Assembly (NCBI GenBank): GCA_045637095.1
Contig: JAZTYX010000030.1
Span: forward strand, 1-49,983
Reading direction: 5' to 3'
DNA from: UMGS1649 sp045637095
Lineage (GTDB): Bacteria > Bacillota > Clostridia > TANB77 > CAG-465
DNA length: 49,983 nt
How positions within the stretch are numbered: position 1 is the stretch's first letter; each line of letters begins with the position of its first letter. Of the stretch, positions 16,603 to 25,250 are shown in pieces. A program made the position numbers and the translations under genes. The notes below the pieces were generated by a model, which ran no database searches, was not told where the DNA came from, and saw nothing but the letters and a program-made list of their open reading frames with translations.

Positions 16603-18069
16603 ATGGAGGAACAGATTTTGTTACTATTACTTTCTAAAGATGTAAATGTATGCGAAGTCACGAAATTGCTGGTAAAATACAAAATCAAAGCAAAGATTGA
16701 TAACGATACCATTTACCTCGATGGCACATTACCCGACGAACTTTTAGACTCACTTGCTAGTATGGTAACTGTTGTTGGTGTACAGAATTATACTAGTAAA
16801 ACTTGCTTTATTAATTACTCGTATAACAAAACAAATCCCACACCAATGTTTATTGCCAAGGTACCCCACAGCATTCTTGCTTCAGATACTTCTATTCAAG
16901 CTAAAAAGAATGAAGAAAAAATCCCTGTTCAAGAAGCAACTTCAGAAACCATCTGTATTGAACCTGAAATTGAAGAACAAGCCGCAGAACCAGTAGTTGA
17001 AGAAATTACTATGCCAGAAAAGCCGCATAAACCTAGACTTGTAAAACGTGGTGAAGTTTATCGTTGTGATTTAGGAGATGCAGTTGGTTCAGAACAAGGA
17101 GGTATTAGACCTGTTATTGTTATCCAAAACGATAAAGGTAATAAATACTCTCCTACCACAATTGTAATTCCTTTCACTACGAAGTATAAGCCCAAGTATC
17201 TTCCCACCCATTTTACTTTCAAATTTACGGAAGAAACCATGGCGGATTATACCAAAGCTCTTCCCGGTCTTTCTTCTGGATATAGTACTGCTCTTGCAGA
17301 ACAAATTCAGACAGTAGACAAAACTCGCTTTATGCAGTATTTGGGTACAATGACAGATTCCTTTATGGATGAACTCTCAAGTTTCATTTGCACTTCCTTA
17401 AGTCTCACGACAGAAGAAAAAGATGAACCTGTAGAAGCTGTCACGCCTGTGAAGGAAACAAAAACTGCGACCACAATCAAGCAACCTGTTACTACACCCG
17501 CTAAAACGCCTGCTGTTCACCCTACAAGGTCAGTAGCAGCACCTACAGTTAAACCAGCAACTCCCGTACCTACTCCTAAAAAGAAGAAAAAGGGTACTTT
17601 TAGGAAAAACTCAGACTACGATCCCCGTGAAAAGCAGATTTCAAAAATCAAGCAAGAACCACCTAAACCAGTTCCCGTAAGGCAAAGTATCGAGGAACTC
17701 AACGAAGTTCAACGCGAACTGTTGAAGTTTGCAAACATGCAAGATGTATATAACATCTCAAGCGATGCTATGTCAGATAAGGATAAGGTAAAGATTCTGC
17801 TTGAAATTTTCGGTTTTGATTCTTCAAGGCGTGGTGTAGAATTCTTAAACGACGCAATTTTTGCGAGTCTCAGATGTCAGTATTACAATTTGGAAACTCT
17901 TTCAAATCTTGTAAACAAGATTCATCCTGAAACAGTTCCTTCTGAAATCCAAAGACTCATTGTTGCAAGAGTTAAAGAAAACTTCAAGATGAAAAAGGCT
18001 CCCACCAGCGATTTTATTCGCTTAATCAACAACTTAATAAAGACCAAAGGAGAATTAGTTAATGAATAG
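16603..18069 (+). CDS. MazF-like RNase domain fused to a Spo0A C-terminal-like DNA-binding domain
   Basis: The 488-residue cytoplasmic protein has four parts. Residues 1-75 form a small alpha/beta N-domain shared with the next gene. Residues about 145-270 match MazF/PemK toxins (KRGEVYRCDLG, GSEQGGIRPVIVIQND, YSPTTIVIP, LAEQIQTVDK); the catalytic Arg (R169 in GIRP) and Thr (T192 or T193 in IPFTTK) are present. A Pro/Thr/Lys linker spans about 285-365. Residues about 367-488 resemble Spo0A_C: LLEIFGFDSSRRGVEFLNDA, SEIQRLIVARVKENF, and the terminal KKAPTSDFIRLINNLI, which parallels KPTNSEFIAMVADKL of Spo0A. The start is uncertain: ATG 16603 has no ribosome binding site, whereas TTG 16618 follows GGAGG at 8 bases. 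The stop overlaps the next gene by 8 bases. Function is unknown; targeted RNA cleavage or transcriptional control is inference. Confidence 0.8.
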   Translation: MEEQILLLLLSKDVNVCEVTKLLVKYKIKAKIDNDTIYLDGTLPDELLDSLASMVTVVGVQNYTSKTCFINYSYNKTNPTPMFIAKVPHSILASDTSIQAKKNEEKIPVQEATSETICIEPEIEEQAAEPVVEEITMPEKPHKPRLVKRGEVYRCDLGDAVGSEQGGIRPVIVIQNDKGNKYSPTTIVIPFTTKYKPKYLPTHFTFKFTEETMADYTKALPGLSSGYSTALAEQIQTVDKTRFMQYLGTMTDSFMDELSSFICTSLSLTTEEKDEPVEAVTPVKETKTATTIKQPVTTPAKTPAVHPTRSVAAPTVKPATPVPTPKKKKKGTFRKNSDYDPREKQISKIKQEPPKPVPVRQSIEELNEVQRELLKFANMQDVYNISSDAMSDKDKVKILLEIFGFDSSRRGVEFLNDAIFASLRCQYYNLETLSNLVNKIHPETVPSEIQRLIVARVKENFKMKKAPTSDFIRLINNLIKTKGELVNE

Positions 18070-19555
18070 ACTCACATTTAAAGTAAACGGCCCCAAAGAT
18101 GGAAACATATCTCCGCTTCTTAAAGCGGTTACCAAGATTAAGTGCAAACTTTATCTTGATGTAGAAAACGGTTATGTTACCGTAGAGAACGTCCACGACG
18201 ATCTCATTGATCCTGTTATTGATCTCATCAATGAGTACTACGTACTCTTGGGTGTAGAAGTAGATAACCTTGTAGATGAAGAACGAACAATTCTTTCTGT
18301 TGTAGAATTCCCTCCCGAAGGTACTATGGAACCTGACAGCGACCGCGAAGTAGTTTCTGTCACAGAATTTTCCGAAGAACATCCCGAAGGACGTGAAGTT
18401 CCCGAAGAAGAATTCAAAGGCGAAGAAAGTGGTGAACGCGAAGTTATATCCGTAGAAGAATTTCCCGCAGAGCCCAAGGTTGTTGGACCGCAGAGCGAAG
18501 ATGATCTTATCGTAAAGAAAATCGAATTCCAAAACCCCGCCATTGAAGCTGCTATGAACAAGCTTCTTAAGACTGCTTTTTGGGCAATGTACAAGCAGTG
18601 CGGCAACGAAAAGGAAATCGTAAATCACATTTGGACTGCAATTCGCGAAATGAGTCTTAAGTATACAGATCCTAATATCATCGAATTTTCTGTCGGTGAT
18701 GTAGTAGACTGTTACTTCGGCACTCATCTTCCCCGCGAAATCAACGGCAGCCATGTTCTTGGTATCGTCCTTGATATTACCGCAGACAAAATGGTATACA
18801 TTGTTCCTATCACCAAAGCAGTCGAAGACATCGATGCAAGAGTATACATTACCTTCCACAGAGATGTCGATGTAGACTACTACTACGAGCAATACTACGG
18901 CGGTACAGCGCTTCTGGATAAAGGTCGCTACCTGCGTGCTGAAAGACTTCAGACTGTCGTAGGCAAGGCAAAGCCTAATTTCTTGTACGATCTGGTTACA
19001 ATGCTTCCAAAAGCAAGAGACTACAGCGCAAACTTCGAACATCTCTTTGAGGACATCGAAGACTCCGAACCGGAAATGATTTTTGAAGACGAACCCTTAT
19101 GCGGCGATTCCTCTTCTGCCGACGAAAACACAGTTACAGCAGAAGAAATGAATTCTTCAACATCTTCTTCTGAAGTTATTTCATCCACTCTTCCCAAAGG
19201 ACAAACTGCAGAGGATGTTATCCTTGTAGTTGTTGGCGATGCATTAAAACTTATTGAAGTCGGCGGTTCCATTTTGGGTAACACCCGCACCTTCCTTGAG
19301 ACTATTGGCATGCCCACAGACAATCCGCTTATTAATGAAGCGTTCCTTGCTTCTACTTCTATTAAGCGAATCACTTACGAAAACATCATCGCTGAAGTTA
19401 TGAAGACAAACTCCGAACTCACCGAAGATGTCGTAAAAGATGGCCTTAAGGAAGCATTCAGAAGTTGGACAGCGTCCAAGCCCGAGCTTGCTCCTTACAA
19501 CAGACTTGCTATAACCTCTCTGCTTAAGCTTTTTGCTAAGGCTGTTAATGGTTAA
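18062..19555 (+). CDS. Paralogous partner: N-domain / degenerate MazF-like domain / Spo0A C-terminal-like domain
   Basis: This 497-residue acidic protein repeats the layout of the preceding gene. Residues 1-80 (LLKAVTKIKCKLYLDVENGY...YYVLLGVE) align with that protein's N-domain. An acidic linker with repeats of the type REVxSVxEFxxE spans about 85-145. Residues about 150-205 form an extra helical segment. Residues about 208-310 carry a MazF-like barrel (FSVGDVVDCYFGTHLPR, HVLGIVLDI, MVYIVPITK, LRAERLQTVVGK), but the catalytic Arg is missing (GSHVLG where MazF has GGIRPV). Residues about 380-497 resemble Spo0A_C (FLETIGMPTDNPLINEAFL, DVVKDGLKEAFRSW, APYNRLAITSLLKLF). ATG 18062 follows AAAGGAG and overlaps the upstream stop, so translation is probably coupled. 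It may be a catalytically dead partner or regulator; this is inference. Confidence 0.8.
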   Translation: MNRLTFKVNGPKDGNISPLLKAVTKIKCKLYLDVENGYVTVENVHDDLIDPVIDLINEYYVLLGVEVDNLVDEERTILSVVEFPPEGTMEPDSDREVVSVTEFSEEHPEGREVPEEEFKGEESGEREVISVEEFPAEPKVVGPQSEDDLIVKKIEFQNPAIEAAMNKLLKTAFWAMYKQCGNEKEIVNHIWTAIREMSLKYTDPNIIEFSVGDVVDCYFGTHLPREINGSHVLGIVLDITADKMVYIVPITKAVEDIDARVYITFHRDVDVDYYYEQYYGGTALLDKGRYLRAERLQTVVGKAKPNFLYDLVTMLPKARDYSANFEHLFEDIEDSEPEMIFEDEPLCGDSSSADENTVTAEEMNSSTSSSEVISSTLPKGQTAEDVILVVVGDALKLIEVGGSILGNTRTFLETIGMPTDNPLINEAFLASTSIKRITYENIIAEVMKTNSELTEDVVKDGLKEAFRSWTASKPELAPYNRLAITSLLKLFAKAVNG

Positions 19556-19601
19556 GCTATTGTTAATACAATTATTGTTAAACTAAAACTTAATATTAAA
19601 C

Positions 19602-19631
19602 AAACCGTGTAGGATATTTCCTACACGGTTT
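19602..19631. terminator. Bidirectional terminator between the MazF-like operon and the zinc ABC operon
   Basis: Perfect 13-bp stem AAACCGTGTAGGA (19602-19614) / TCCTACACGGTTT (19619-19631) with a 4-base loop between convergent operons. Confidence 0.92.
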
Positions 19632-19661
19632 TACTTATCTTTTATATTATTTTTCTTTATA

Positions 19662-20495
19662 TTATCTCTTTCTAAATACAAACGTTACTGCATACATTAT
19701 TCCAGATATAACTACTATAGTTGGACCTGTTGCTACTGCAAATACATAAGATAATATTAATCCTGTAAATCCAGCTATAAGTGAGAATAGTATAGAATAT
19801 ATTGTATATTCTCTCATATTTCCAGATATATTTCTTGCTGCAGCAGCTGGCAATATTAATAATGCATTTATTAAAAGTATACCAACCCATTTAATTGTTA
19901 GCATTACAAGAACCGCAATAAGTATACCAAATATATTTTCAATAACTTGTACCTTTATGCCTTTTGCTCTTGCTAAAGATGTATCTGTGCTTATAGTTAT
20001 TAACTTGTTAGATAATTTACACCAAATTAACACTGTAACTATTAACATTATTAACAACATAAATATTTCACTTAAAGTTACACTTAATATATCTCCTACT
20101 AAATACTGAGAATATTTATTTATCCCACCATACTTAGATAAAAGAACTAAACCTAATGCGATAGATACAGATGAAAATACACTAATTATTGTATCTGTTG
20201 ATGCAGTCTTTTTGTTCTTTATATAATTTAAAAGTATTGCAAATATTACTGCAAAAATTACCATAGATAAAGAATAATTGCTTATACCTAAAATTGCTCC
20301 AAGTGCTATTCCTGTTAATGCAGAATGTCCTAATGCATCTGAGAAGAATGACATTTTGTTGTTTACTATCATACTTCCAACAAGTCCAAACAGCGGTGAA
20401 ATTATGAATATTGCAAGAAGTGCATTCTTCATAAAGTCATATTCCATAAAGCTAAAAGGTAATATAAATTCTATTATGTTATATATCATTTCCAT
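19662..20495 (-). CDS. Metal ABC transporter permease, ZnuB/AdcB type
   Basis: The 277-residue protein is predominantly hydrophobic with about eight membrane segments. The ABC-3 family pattern is clear: MSFFSDALGHSALTGIALG (about 48-66), the later GGINKYSQYLVGDIL, and the loop KWVGILLINALLILPAAAAR (about 195-214), which contacts the ATPase. It forms the membrane channel of a zinc- or manganese-type importer with the next two genes. The His-rich loop of the binding protein suggests zinc. It is last in the operon, starting 1 base after the ATPase gene. Confidence 0.92.
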   Translation of the reverse strand: MEMIYNIIEFILPFSFMEYDFMKNALLAIFIISPLFGLVGSMIVNNKMSFFSDALGHSALTGIALGAILGISNYSLSMVIFAVIFAILLNYIKNKKTASTDTIISVFSSVSIALGLVLLSKYGGINKYSQYLVGDILSVTLSEIFMLLIMLIVTVLIWCKLSNKLITISTDTSLARAKGIKVQVIENIFGILIAVLVMLTIKWVGILLINALLILPAAAARNISGNMREYTIYSILFSLIAGFTGLILSYVFAVATGPTIVVISGIMYAVTFVFRKR

Positions 20496-20496
20496 A

Positions 20497-21228
20497 CTAT
20501 ATTACCTCCATTCCAAATTCATTCTTAAATTCAGAACTTGTTAGTACTTCTTCTGGCTTTCCTAATTTTAATACCTTTTTGTTAATTAGTACAACTTTGT
20601 CTGCGTGTTCTCTTACATATTCAAAGTCATGAGAAACAATTAATATTGCAATATCATGTTCCTCTTTAATCTTGTCGATTAAGTTATAGAAGTCTTGTTT
20701 ACCACTAGCATCAATTCCAGATACTGGCTCATCCATTATTAATAATTCCGGATAAGGTAATGTTGCTGCTGCAATTAATACTCTTTGAACTTGTCCACCA
20801 GATAAGTCACATATTCTTTTATCTATAAGACTGTCTGCACCAAATTCTTTTAAGTGTTCTACTATCCTTGCATATTGTTTCTTAGATTTATAGAAACAAA
20901 CTGGGCCTTTGCCTGTTACACTTGCTATAAAATCATAAACGCTCATTGGTGATGATTCTATCTCTAATTTTTGTGGTACATATCCTATTGTTAATTTTGT
21001 ACTATTATTGTGTTTACTAGAAAAACTAATACTACCTGTATATGGCACTTCGTTTAATATAGCTCTTACTAATGTAGATTTACCAGCACCATTTTTGCCA
21101 ACTAGCATTGTTGTTTCATTACAATGCATATGTAGCGAGATGCTATCTAGTATTGTATTATCTTCAATTTTAACTGTTATATTCTCTAACTTAGTACAAC
21201 AGTGTTTACAATCCTCTTTCTTTGCCAT
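20497..21228 (-). CDS. Metal ABC transporter ATPase, ZnuC/AdcC type
   Basis: The 243-residue ABC ATPase has Walker A GKNGAGKST (about residue 43), a Q-loop in VPQKLE, signature LSGGQVQR (about 145), Walker B LLIMDEP (about 167) and the switch His in IVSHDF. The N-terminus carries an unusual Cys/His cluster, DCKHCC (residues 6-11), which could bind metal; whether this matters is unknown. The gene sits between the binding-protein and permease genes, spaced 8 and 1 bases. Start ATG 21228 follows AGGAGG. Confidence 0.93.
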   Translation of the reverse strand: MAKKEDCKHCCTKLENITVKIEDNTILDSISLHMHCNETTMLVGKNGAGKSTLVRAILNEVPYTGSISFSSKHNNSTKLTIGYVPQKLEIESSPMSVYDFIASVTGKGPVCFYKSKKQYARIVEHLKEFGADSLIDKRICDLSGGQVQRVLIAAATLPYPELLIMDEPVSGIDASGKQDFYNLIDKIKEEHDIAILIVSHDFEYVREHADKVVLINKKVLKLGKPEEVLTSSEFKNEFGMEVI

Positions 21229-21236
21229 CTTTCCTC

Positions 21237-22154
21237 CTATTTCAACGCTTCTTTAATCACGTTCAAATTTTCTGTCATTATGTTTATATATTCTGTATTA
21301 TCATTCTTACCACTTGTTATTGGATTTAATTCATATATTTTAACTCCTGCCTCTTTAGCAACAGTATTTGCAATACTCATATTATATCCAGTTTCAACAA
21401 ATATACATTTTACATTGTGTTCTCTTATCTCTTTTACAATGCTAACTACTTCACTAGCGCTTGCAGATTCGCCATGTTCTTTTTCTATTTTAGTTACAAC
21501 ATTTAAGCCAAATTCTTTGGCGAAGTAATCAAAAGATTCATGGAATGTAACTATATTTTTATTTGGTAAATATTTTATTGTATTTTCCATTTCAGTTTTT
21601 AATTCTTCAAGTTCTTTTATATATTCTCTAGAATTATTTAAATACTTGTCCGCATTTGCACTATCTATTTTAACCAATCCTTCAGTAATATTTTCTATTT
21701 GTTTAATATAGTTTGCTATACTTACAAATATATGCGAGTTGTATTCTTTCTCTTCACCTTCATGATTGTGGTTATGATGACATTCCATTTCTATTAACTC
21801 AATTCCTTTAGAAGAATCTATTATCTCTAAATTAGAATAATTAGAAATAACATTTGATAAAAATCCTTCCATACCCGCTCCGTTTATAACTAAGATATCG
21901 CTATCTACTAGTGATACCATTTCTTCAGTCGTCAATGTGTATTCATGAAGACAAGAAGTTGTTCCTTTAGTTAGGTTCGTAACTTCTACATCTTCTACGT
22001 CTTCAGCTATATTTAGTACAGCAACATACATTGGATAAAATGATGTTGTAATATTTAATTTTTCATCTCTTTTAGTTTCTACCATACTTGCTATAACTAA
22101 TACAATGATTACCCATATAGCAAGAATAACTGGTATAACAATATCCTTTTTCAT
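21237..22154 (-). CDS. Zinc-type ABC transporter solute-binding protein (ZnuA/AdcA-like)
   Basis: The roughly 305-residue cluster A-I metal-binding protein has an N-terminal membrane segment (IVIPVILAIWVIIVLVIASM) that anchors it outside the cell; no lipobox Cys is apparent. Family segments are ITTSFYPMYVAVLNIA, TSCLHEYTLTTEEM (first His ligand), the His-rich acidic loop ECHHNHNHEGEEKE (about 138-151), SHIFVSIANY (second His), VTFHESFDYFAKEFGL (third His) and CIFVETGYN. The His-rich loop is typical of zinc rather than manganese systems. I chose ATG 22154 because AGGTGA precedes it; GTG 22163 is an alternative. First gene of the zinc operon. Confidence 0.9.
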   Translation of the reverse strand: MKKDIVIPVILAIWVIIVLVIASMVETKRDEKLNITTSFYPMYVAVLNIAEDVEDVEVTNLTKGTTSCLHEYTLTTEEMVSLVDSDILVINGAGMEGFLSNVISNYSNLEIIDSSKGIELIEMECHHNHNHEGEEKEYNSHIFVSIANYIKQIENITEGLVKIDSANADKYLNNSREYIKELEELKTEMENTIKYLPNKNIVTFHESFDYFAKEFGLNVVTKIEKEHGESASASEVVSIVKEIREHNVKCIFVETGYNMSIANTVAKEAGVKIYELNPITSGKNDNTEYINIMTENLNVIKEALK

Positions 22155-22325
22155 TAAAGTCACCTATCTTTAATTATACCATATTTTAGGCTATTTTGGA
22201 ACTAGTTTGACATAATTTGGTATATGAATGTATGATTTTTTGAAAATTATTATAAATTATATATGTAATATGATATAATACATTTGTAAATATATTAATT
22301 ACAAGCATAAAGGAGTGATAATATT

Positions 22326-22898
22326 ATGAAAATTCGTTTTACTAAAGATGGTTTAATTGCATGGTTTGCCATTATCTATTTACCAACAATATTTATGACA
22401 CTTCTAATGATATCTCAATGGGAAGAAAATGGTCATATTCTTGGGATATATATCATTGGTGGTTTTTGGTTGTTAGATATAATTGTTACAATATATACTT
22501 TGATAGACCAAAAAAGCGATCCACATCCTTTTGCTTATTTAGTAGACTACGAAACTTTAATAAAATATATGAGGGAAGAAGAACAATTTTGTATAGAAAA
22601 CAAACTAGAAGCAGGGTTCCATTATTACTTATATAACAAAAATAGAAAAGCAGAAATTGAAGCGTGGCACTATACTTTTTCAAGGTTTGACTCTGAAAAA
22701 AGCAAAGGAGATATCTATTATTATAAAAAAGAAGAATTTTACTCATTAGATGATCTTATAAAAAATAAAATTAAAAAATTTGATGGTTATGTTCTAATCG
22801 AATTGATTGATAGCGATAGTAAAATGCTAAATGATTTTAGAAAAAACCACAAAGAATTAGATGTAAAAAAATATATAAAAGAATTAAAAAAGAAATAA
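22326..22898 (+). CDS. Two-pass membrane protein of unknown function
   Basis: A 190-residue protein with two N-terminal membrane helices (about 10-30 and 38-58: WFAIIYLPTIFMTLLMI and IIGGFWLLDIIVTIYTL) followed by a roughly 130-residue cytoplasmic, charged domain containing YLVDYETLIKYMREEEQF and ending in a basic Lys-rich tail. No family was recognised. AT-rich codon use is like the background. Start ATG 22326 follows AAAGGAGTGATAATATT; a TATAAT at 22274-22279 may be its -10. The gene is monocistronic. Confidence 0.6.
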   Translation: MKIRFTKDGLIAWFAIIYLPTIFMTLLMISQWEENGHILGIYIIGGFWLLDIIVTIYTLIDQKSDPHPFAYLVDYETLIKYMREEEQFCIENKLEAGFHYYLYNKNRKAEIEAWHYTFSRFDSEKSKGDIYYYKKEEFYSLDDLIKNKIKKFDGYVLIELIDSDSKMLNDFRKNHKELDVKKYIKELKKK

Positions 22899-22906
22899 TT
22901 AAAGAA

Positions 22907-22934
22907 AAACTTGCTAGTTTAATCTAGCAAGTTT
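22907..22934. terminator. Bidirectional terminator between convergent genes
   Basis: 11-bp stem AAACTTGCTAG (22907-22917) / CTAGCAAGTTT (22924-22934), 6-base loop. It overlaps the last codons of the leftward gene ending at 22924. Confidence 0.85.
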
Positions 22935-23304
22935 TATTTTCCTCATCTGCTCCTTTTGGCTCTTTCTTTTCATATTCCTCTTCGTTAAAAGCAAACATCG
23001 TTGCCCAATACCATATAATTACTATAACAACCTCTATATAGTCTTTTAACACAGCATTTTCTGGCAACTCACAAAGAATTATTGGTATTATTAGTGTGCC
23101 TATTCCCAATAAATCTTCCTTCCAACCTGTAAATTTTTTGTTTGTTAATTTACATAGGATCTTAAAAGTTGGAAGTAGCATGAAAGCTAAAGCAAAAAAT
23201 ATTACACAATCGCTTTTATCTATAAATAACGCTGCGACTAACAGGCACATTGCTGCAAGTACATATCTTACTATTACTTCTAGTATCTTTATTGCTTTTT
23301 TCAT
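22924..23304 (-). CDS. Small multi-pass membrane protein, unknown
   Basis: A 126-residue protein with about four hydrophobic segments (VRYVLAAMCLLVAALFI, CVIFFALAFMLLPTFKIL, LLGIGTLIIPIILCEL, VIVIIWYWATMFAF) and a charged Glu/Lys-rich cytoplasmic tail. Nothing identifies a function. ATG 23304 follows a purine-rich GGGGGAAGG. It lies 19 bases downstream of the phosphatase gene and is probably co-transcribed with it. The last codons form half of the shared terminator. Confidence 0.6.
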   Translation of the reverse strand: MKKAIKILEVIVRYVLAAMCLLVAALFIDKSDCVIFFALAFMLLPTFKILCKLTNKKFTGWKEDLLGIGTLIIPIILCELPENAVLKDYIEVVIVIIWYWATMFAFNEEEYEKKEPKGADEENKTC

Positions 23305-23323
23305 CCTTCCCCCTCAAAAGTGC

Positions 23324-24064
23324 TTATACTAACACCTTATTCTTAAATGATTGTTTCATTTCATCTGTAACGCCTAGCGCTTCTTTTATATAATTCTCTA
23401 TTGTTCCGTATGTTTCTTTTATTGCTGCTATTGCTGTTTCTAAATACGATTCATGTACCATATAATAGCTTCTAGCTTTTATAGCCAGCTCTTTATTCCA
23501 CATTAATATGTTTATTAATGCATAGAATAAATTCGCCTTAGGCTTATGCTTTTTGTTTATTTCCAAATAGTTGTTCATTATTGTTTTTTCATCTACATCT
23601 AAAATGTTTAACAACAACATTGCTACTACACCCGTTCTATCTTTACCTGCTGTGCAATGGAACAACACTGGATATGTATCTGAATTAATTATTTCATGTA
23701 TTATATTCTTTAGTTGTTCTATTGAATATTTATCCGTAACCATTAGTTTATATAGATTTTCTATACTTACCATGTTCATTAACATTTTTAATTTATTTTC
23801 TTCTTTTTCGTGAGTTATACCCGCTGTTTTTTCTTTGAATATTGGCATATGCAAATATTTTATGCCATCTATTACTGTATTTGGTTTTTCGTCTGATTCA
23901 ACTGCAGTTCTTAAATCTATTACTTTAGCTAACTTATATGATTTTACCTTTTCTATCTCTTCATTACTAATTTTATATAGACTTTTTCCACGTACAATCA
24001 TATTGCTTTTTATAACTTTTCCCTCTTTATTTTTTATTCCACCTAAATCTCTATATAGTAACAT
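23324..24064 (-). CDS. Tyrosine-protein phosphatase (Y_phosphatase3 family)
   Basis: The 246-residue protein shows the P-loop of Cys-based phosphatases, FHCTAGKDRTGVVAMLLL (CX5R, about residue 134), the N-terminal segment YRDLGGIKNKEGKVIK with IVRGKSLYKIS, and the general-acid side segment KVIDLRTAVESDEKPN. This is the layout of the Y_phosphatase3 family (IphP/PtpB-like), which removes phosphate from tyrosine, serine/threonine or phosphoinositides. No signal peptide is seen, so it is probably cytoplasmic. Start ATG 24064 follows TGGAGAATGT. Confidence 0.88.
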   Translation of the reverse strand: MLLYRDLGGIKNKEGKVIKSNMIVRGKSLYKISNEEIEKVKSYKLAKVIDLRTAVESDEKPNTVIDGIKYLHMPIFKEKTAGITHEKEENKLKMLMNMVSIENLYKLMVTDKYSIEQLKNIIHEIINSDTYPVLFHCTAGKDRTGVVAMLLLNILDVDEKTIMNNYLEINKKHKPKANLFYALINILMWNKELAIKARSYYMVHESYLETAIAAIKETYGTIENYIKEALGVTDEMKQSFKNKVLV

Positions 24065-24214
24065 ACATTCTCCATTCTTTATTTTTCTCTAGAGTAAATT
24101 ATACTATATTTGAAGCAAAAGACAAGCAAATTGTATTAAAATGAATTAGTTAATTTTCTTTACATCTTTTAATTTTAATGATACAGTTATATTATTAAAA
24201 TACGGAGGTTAAAT

Positions 24215-25183
24215 ATGTATACTAAATCCAAATTAAGAAGAAAACAAGATCCAAATAAATTCGAGCCAATATACGCAGAGCTTGAAAATATATACCAAAT
24301 AAATTTTGCTGAAACAGAAAAAAAGCTAAATAAACGTACTAGTATCGCTGCTGTACTACTTATAACGGCAACAATCCTTTTGTTCCTTACATTAATACAA
24401 ACGATAATTATACCTAATGTATTATATCCGCTCCCTGTCATTATTGCTATAATACTAATACTACTAACACCTTTGACTTATCTAAATCAAAGTAATGAAG
24501 AAACTAGTTTTTCACGTAGATTTAAGGAATTAATAATAGCCACATTAATTAAAAAATTCGGCAAAAATCTTATGCTTAATCCTGAAACTATAGATAAAAA
24601 AACTATAATACAATTATATAAAGACTTAGGATATGAAACATCAAATTTAGATTTCTACTCTAATGTGGATGATGTTATTGTAGGGAATTTAAATAACGGA
24701 AAACAAATTAGAATGTCCGAAGCTATTTTTAGAAAAAGTAGCGGTAAAAATACCGTTGTTATATTTGGTGGTTTATTTATTGAATCTAATTTATCTAAAA
24801 GTATAAATGATGAAATACGTGTGCTATTATCAGGTACTGAATTATATAATCTTGGTAATTGCAACAAACTTGAATTAGATAATTCCGAATTCGAAAAAAT
24901 ATTTAATGTTTATACTAAAAACAAAGTAGTTACTGCACAAATACTTACTAGTGAAGTTCTAGAAAGACTTACTACATTACGTACTGATTACGGTATGAAT
25001 TTTGACTTTATAATAAAAGGAGACAAACTATATATCAGATTAGAAGTAGGCTCAATGTTTGAAACAGCAAGCCAAAGAAATAAATTACACAAAGAGGATA
25101 TTCTAATTTATTATAGCATTCTTAACTATGTAGATTTATTAATAACTGAATTAAATAAAATGGTAGATGAAGCTAGTATATAA
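24215..25183 (+). CDS. DUF3137 membrane protein
   Basis: The 322-residue protein has a charged N-terminus, two adjacent membrane helices (about 44-66 and 71-90) and a long C-terminal domain. The order VVIFGGLFIESNLSKSI, then ELDNSEFEKIFNVYTKNKVVTAQILTSEVLERL, then DFIIKGDKLYIRLEVGSMFE matches my memory of DUF3137. That family occurs in many bacteria with no established function. Start ATG 24215 follows ACGGAGGTTAAAT. The gene is monocistronic and shares its terminator with the convergent downstream gene. Confidence 0.75.
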   Translation: MYTKSKLRRKQDPNKFEPIYAELENIYQINFAETEKKLNKRTSIAAVLLITATILLFLTLIQTIIIPNVLYPLPVIIAIILILLTPLTYLNQSNEETSFSRRFKELIIATLIKKFGKNLMLNPETIDKKTIIQLYKDLGYETSNLDFYSNVDDVIVGNLNNGKQIRMSEAIFRKSSGKNTVVIFGGLFIESNLSKSINDEIRVLLSGTELYNLGNCNKLELDNSEFEKIFNVYTKNKVVTAQILTSEVLERLTTLRTDYGMNFDFIIKGDKLYIRLEVGSMFETASQRNKLHKEDILIYYSILNYVDLLITELNKMVDEASI

Positions 25184-25217
25184 AAAATATATATCATAAA
25201 GAATATTATTATAACGT

Positions 25218-25246
25218 AAAACAAACGAGAAAATCTCGTTTGTTTT
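25218..25246. terminator. Bidirectional terminator
   Basis: 13-bp stem AAAACAAACGAGA (25218-25230) / TCTCGTTTGTTTT (25234-25246), 3-base loop, between convergent genes. Confidence 0.88.
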
Positions 25247-25250
25247 TTAT

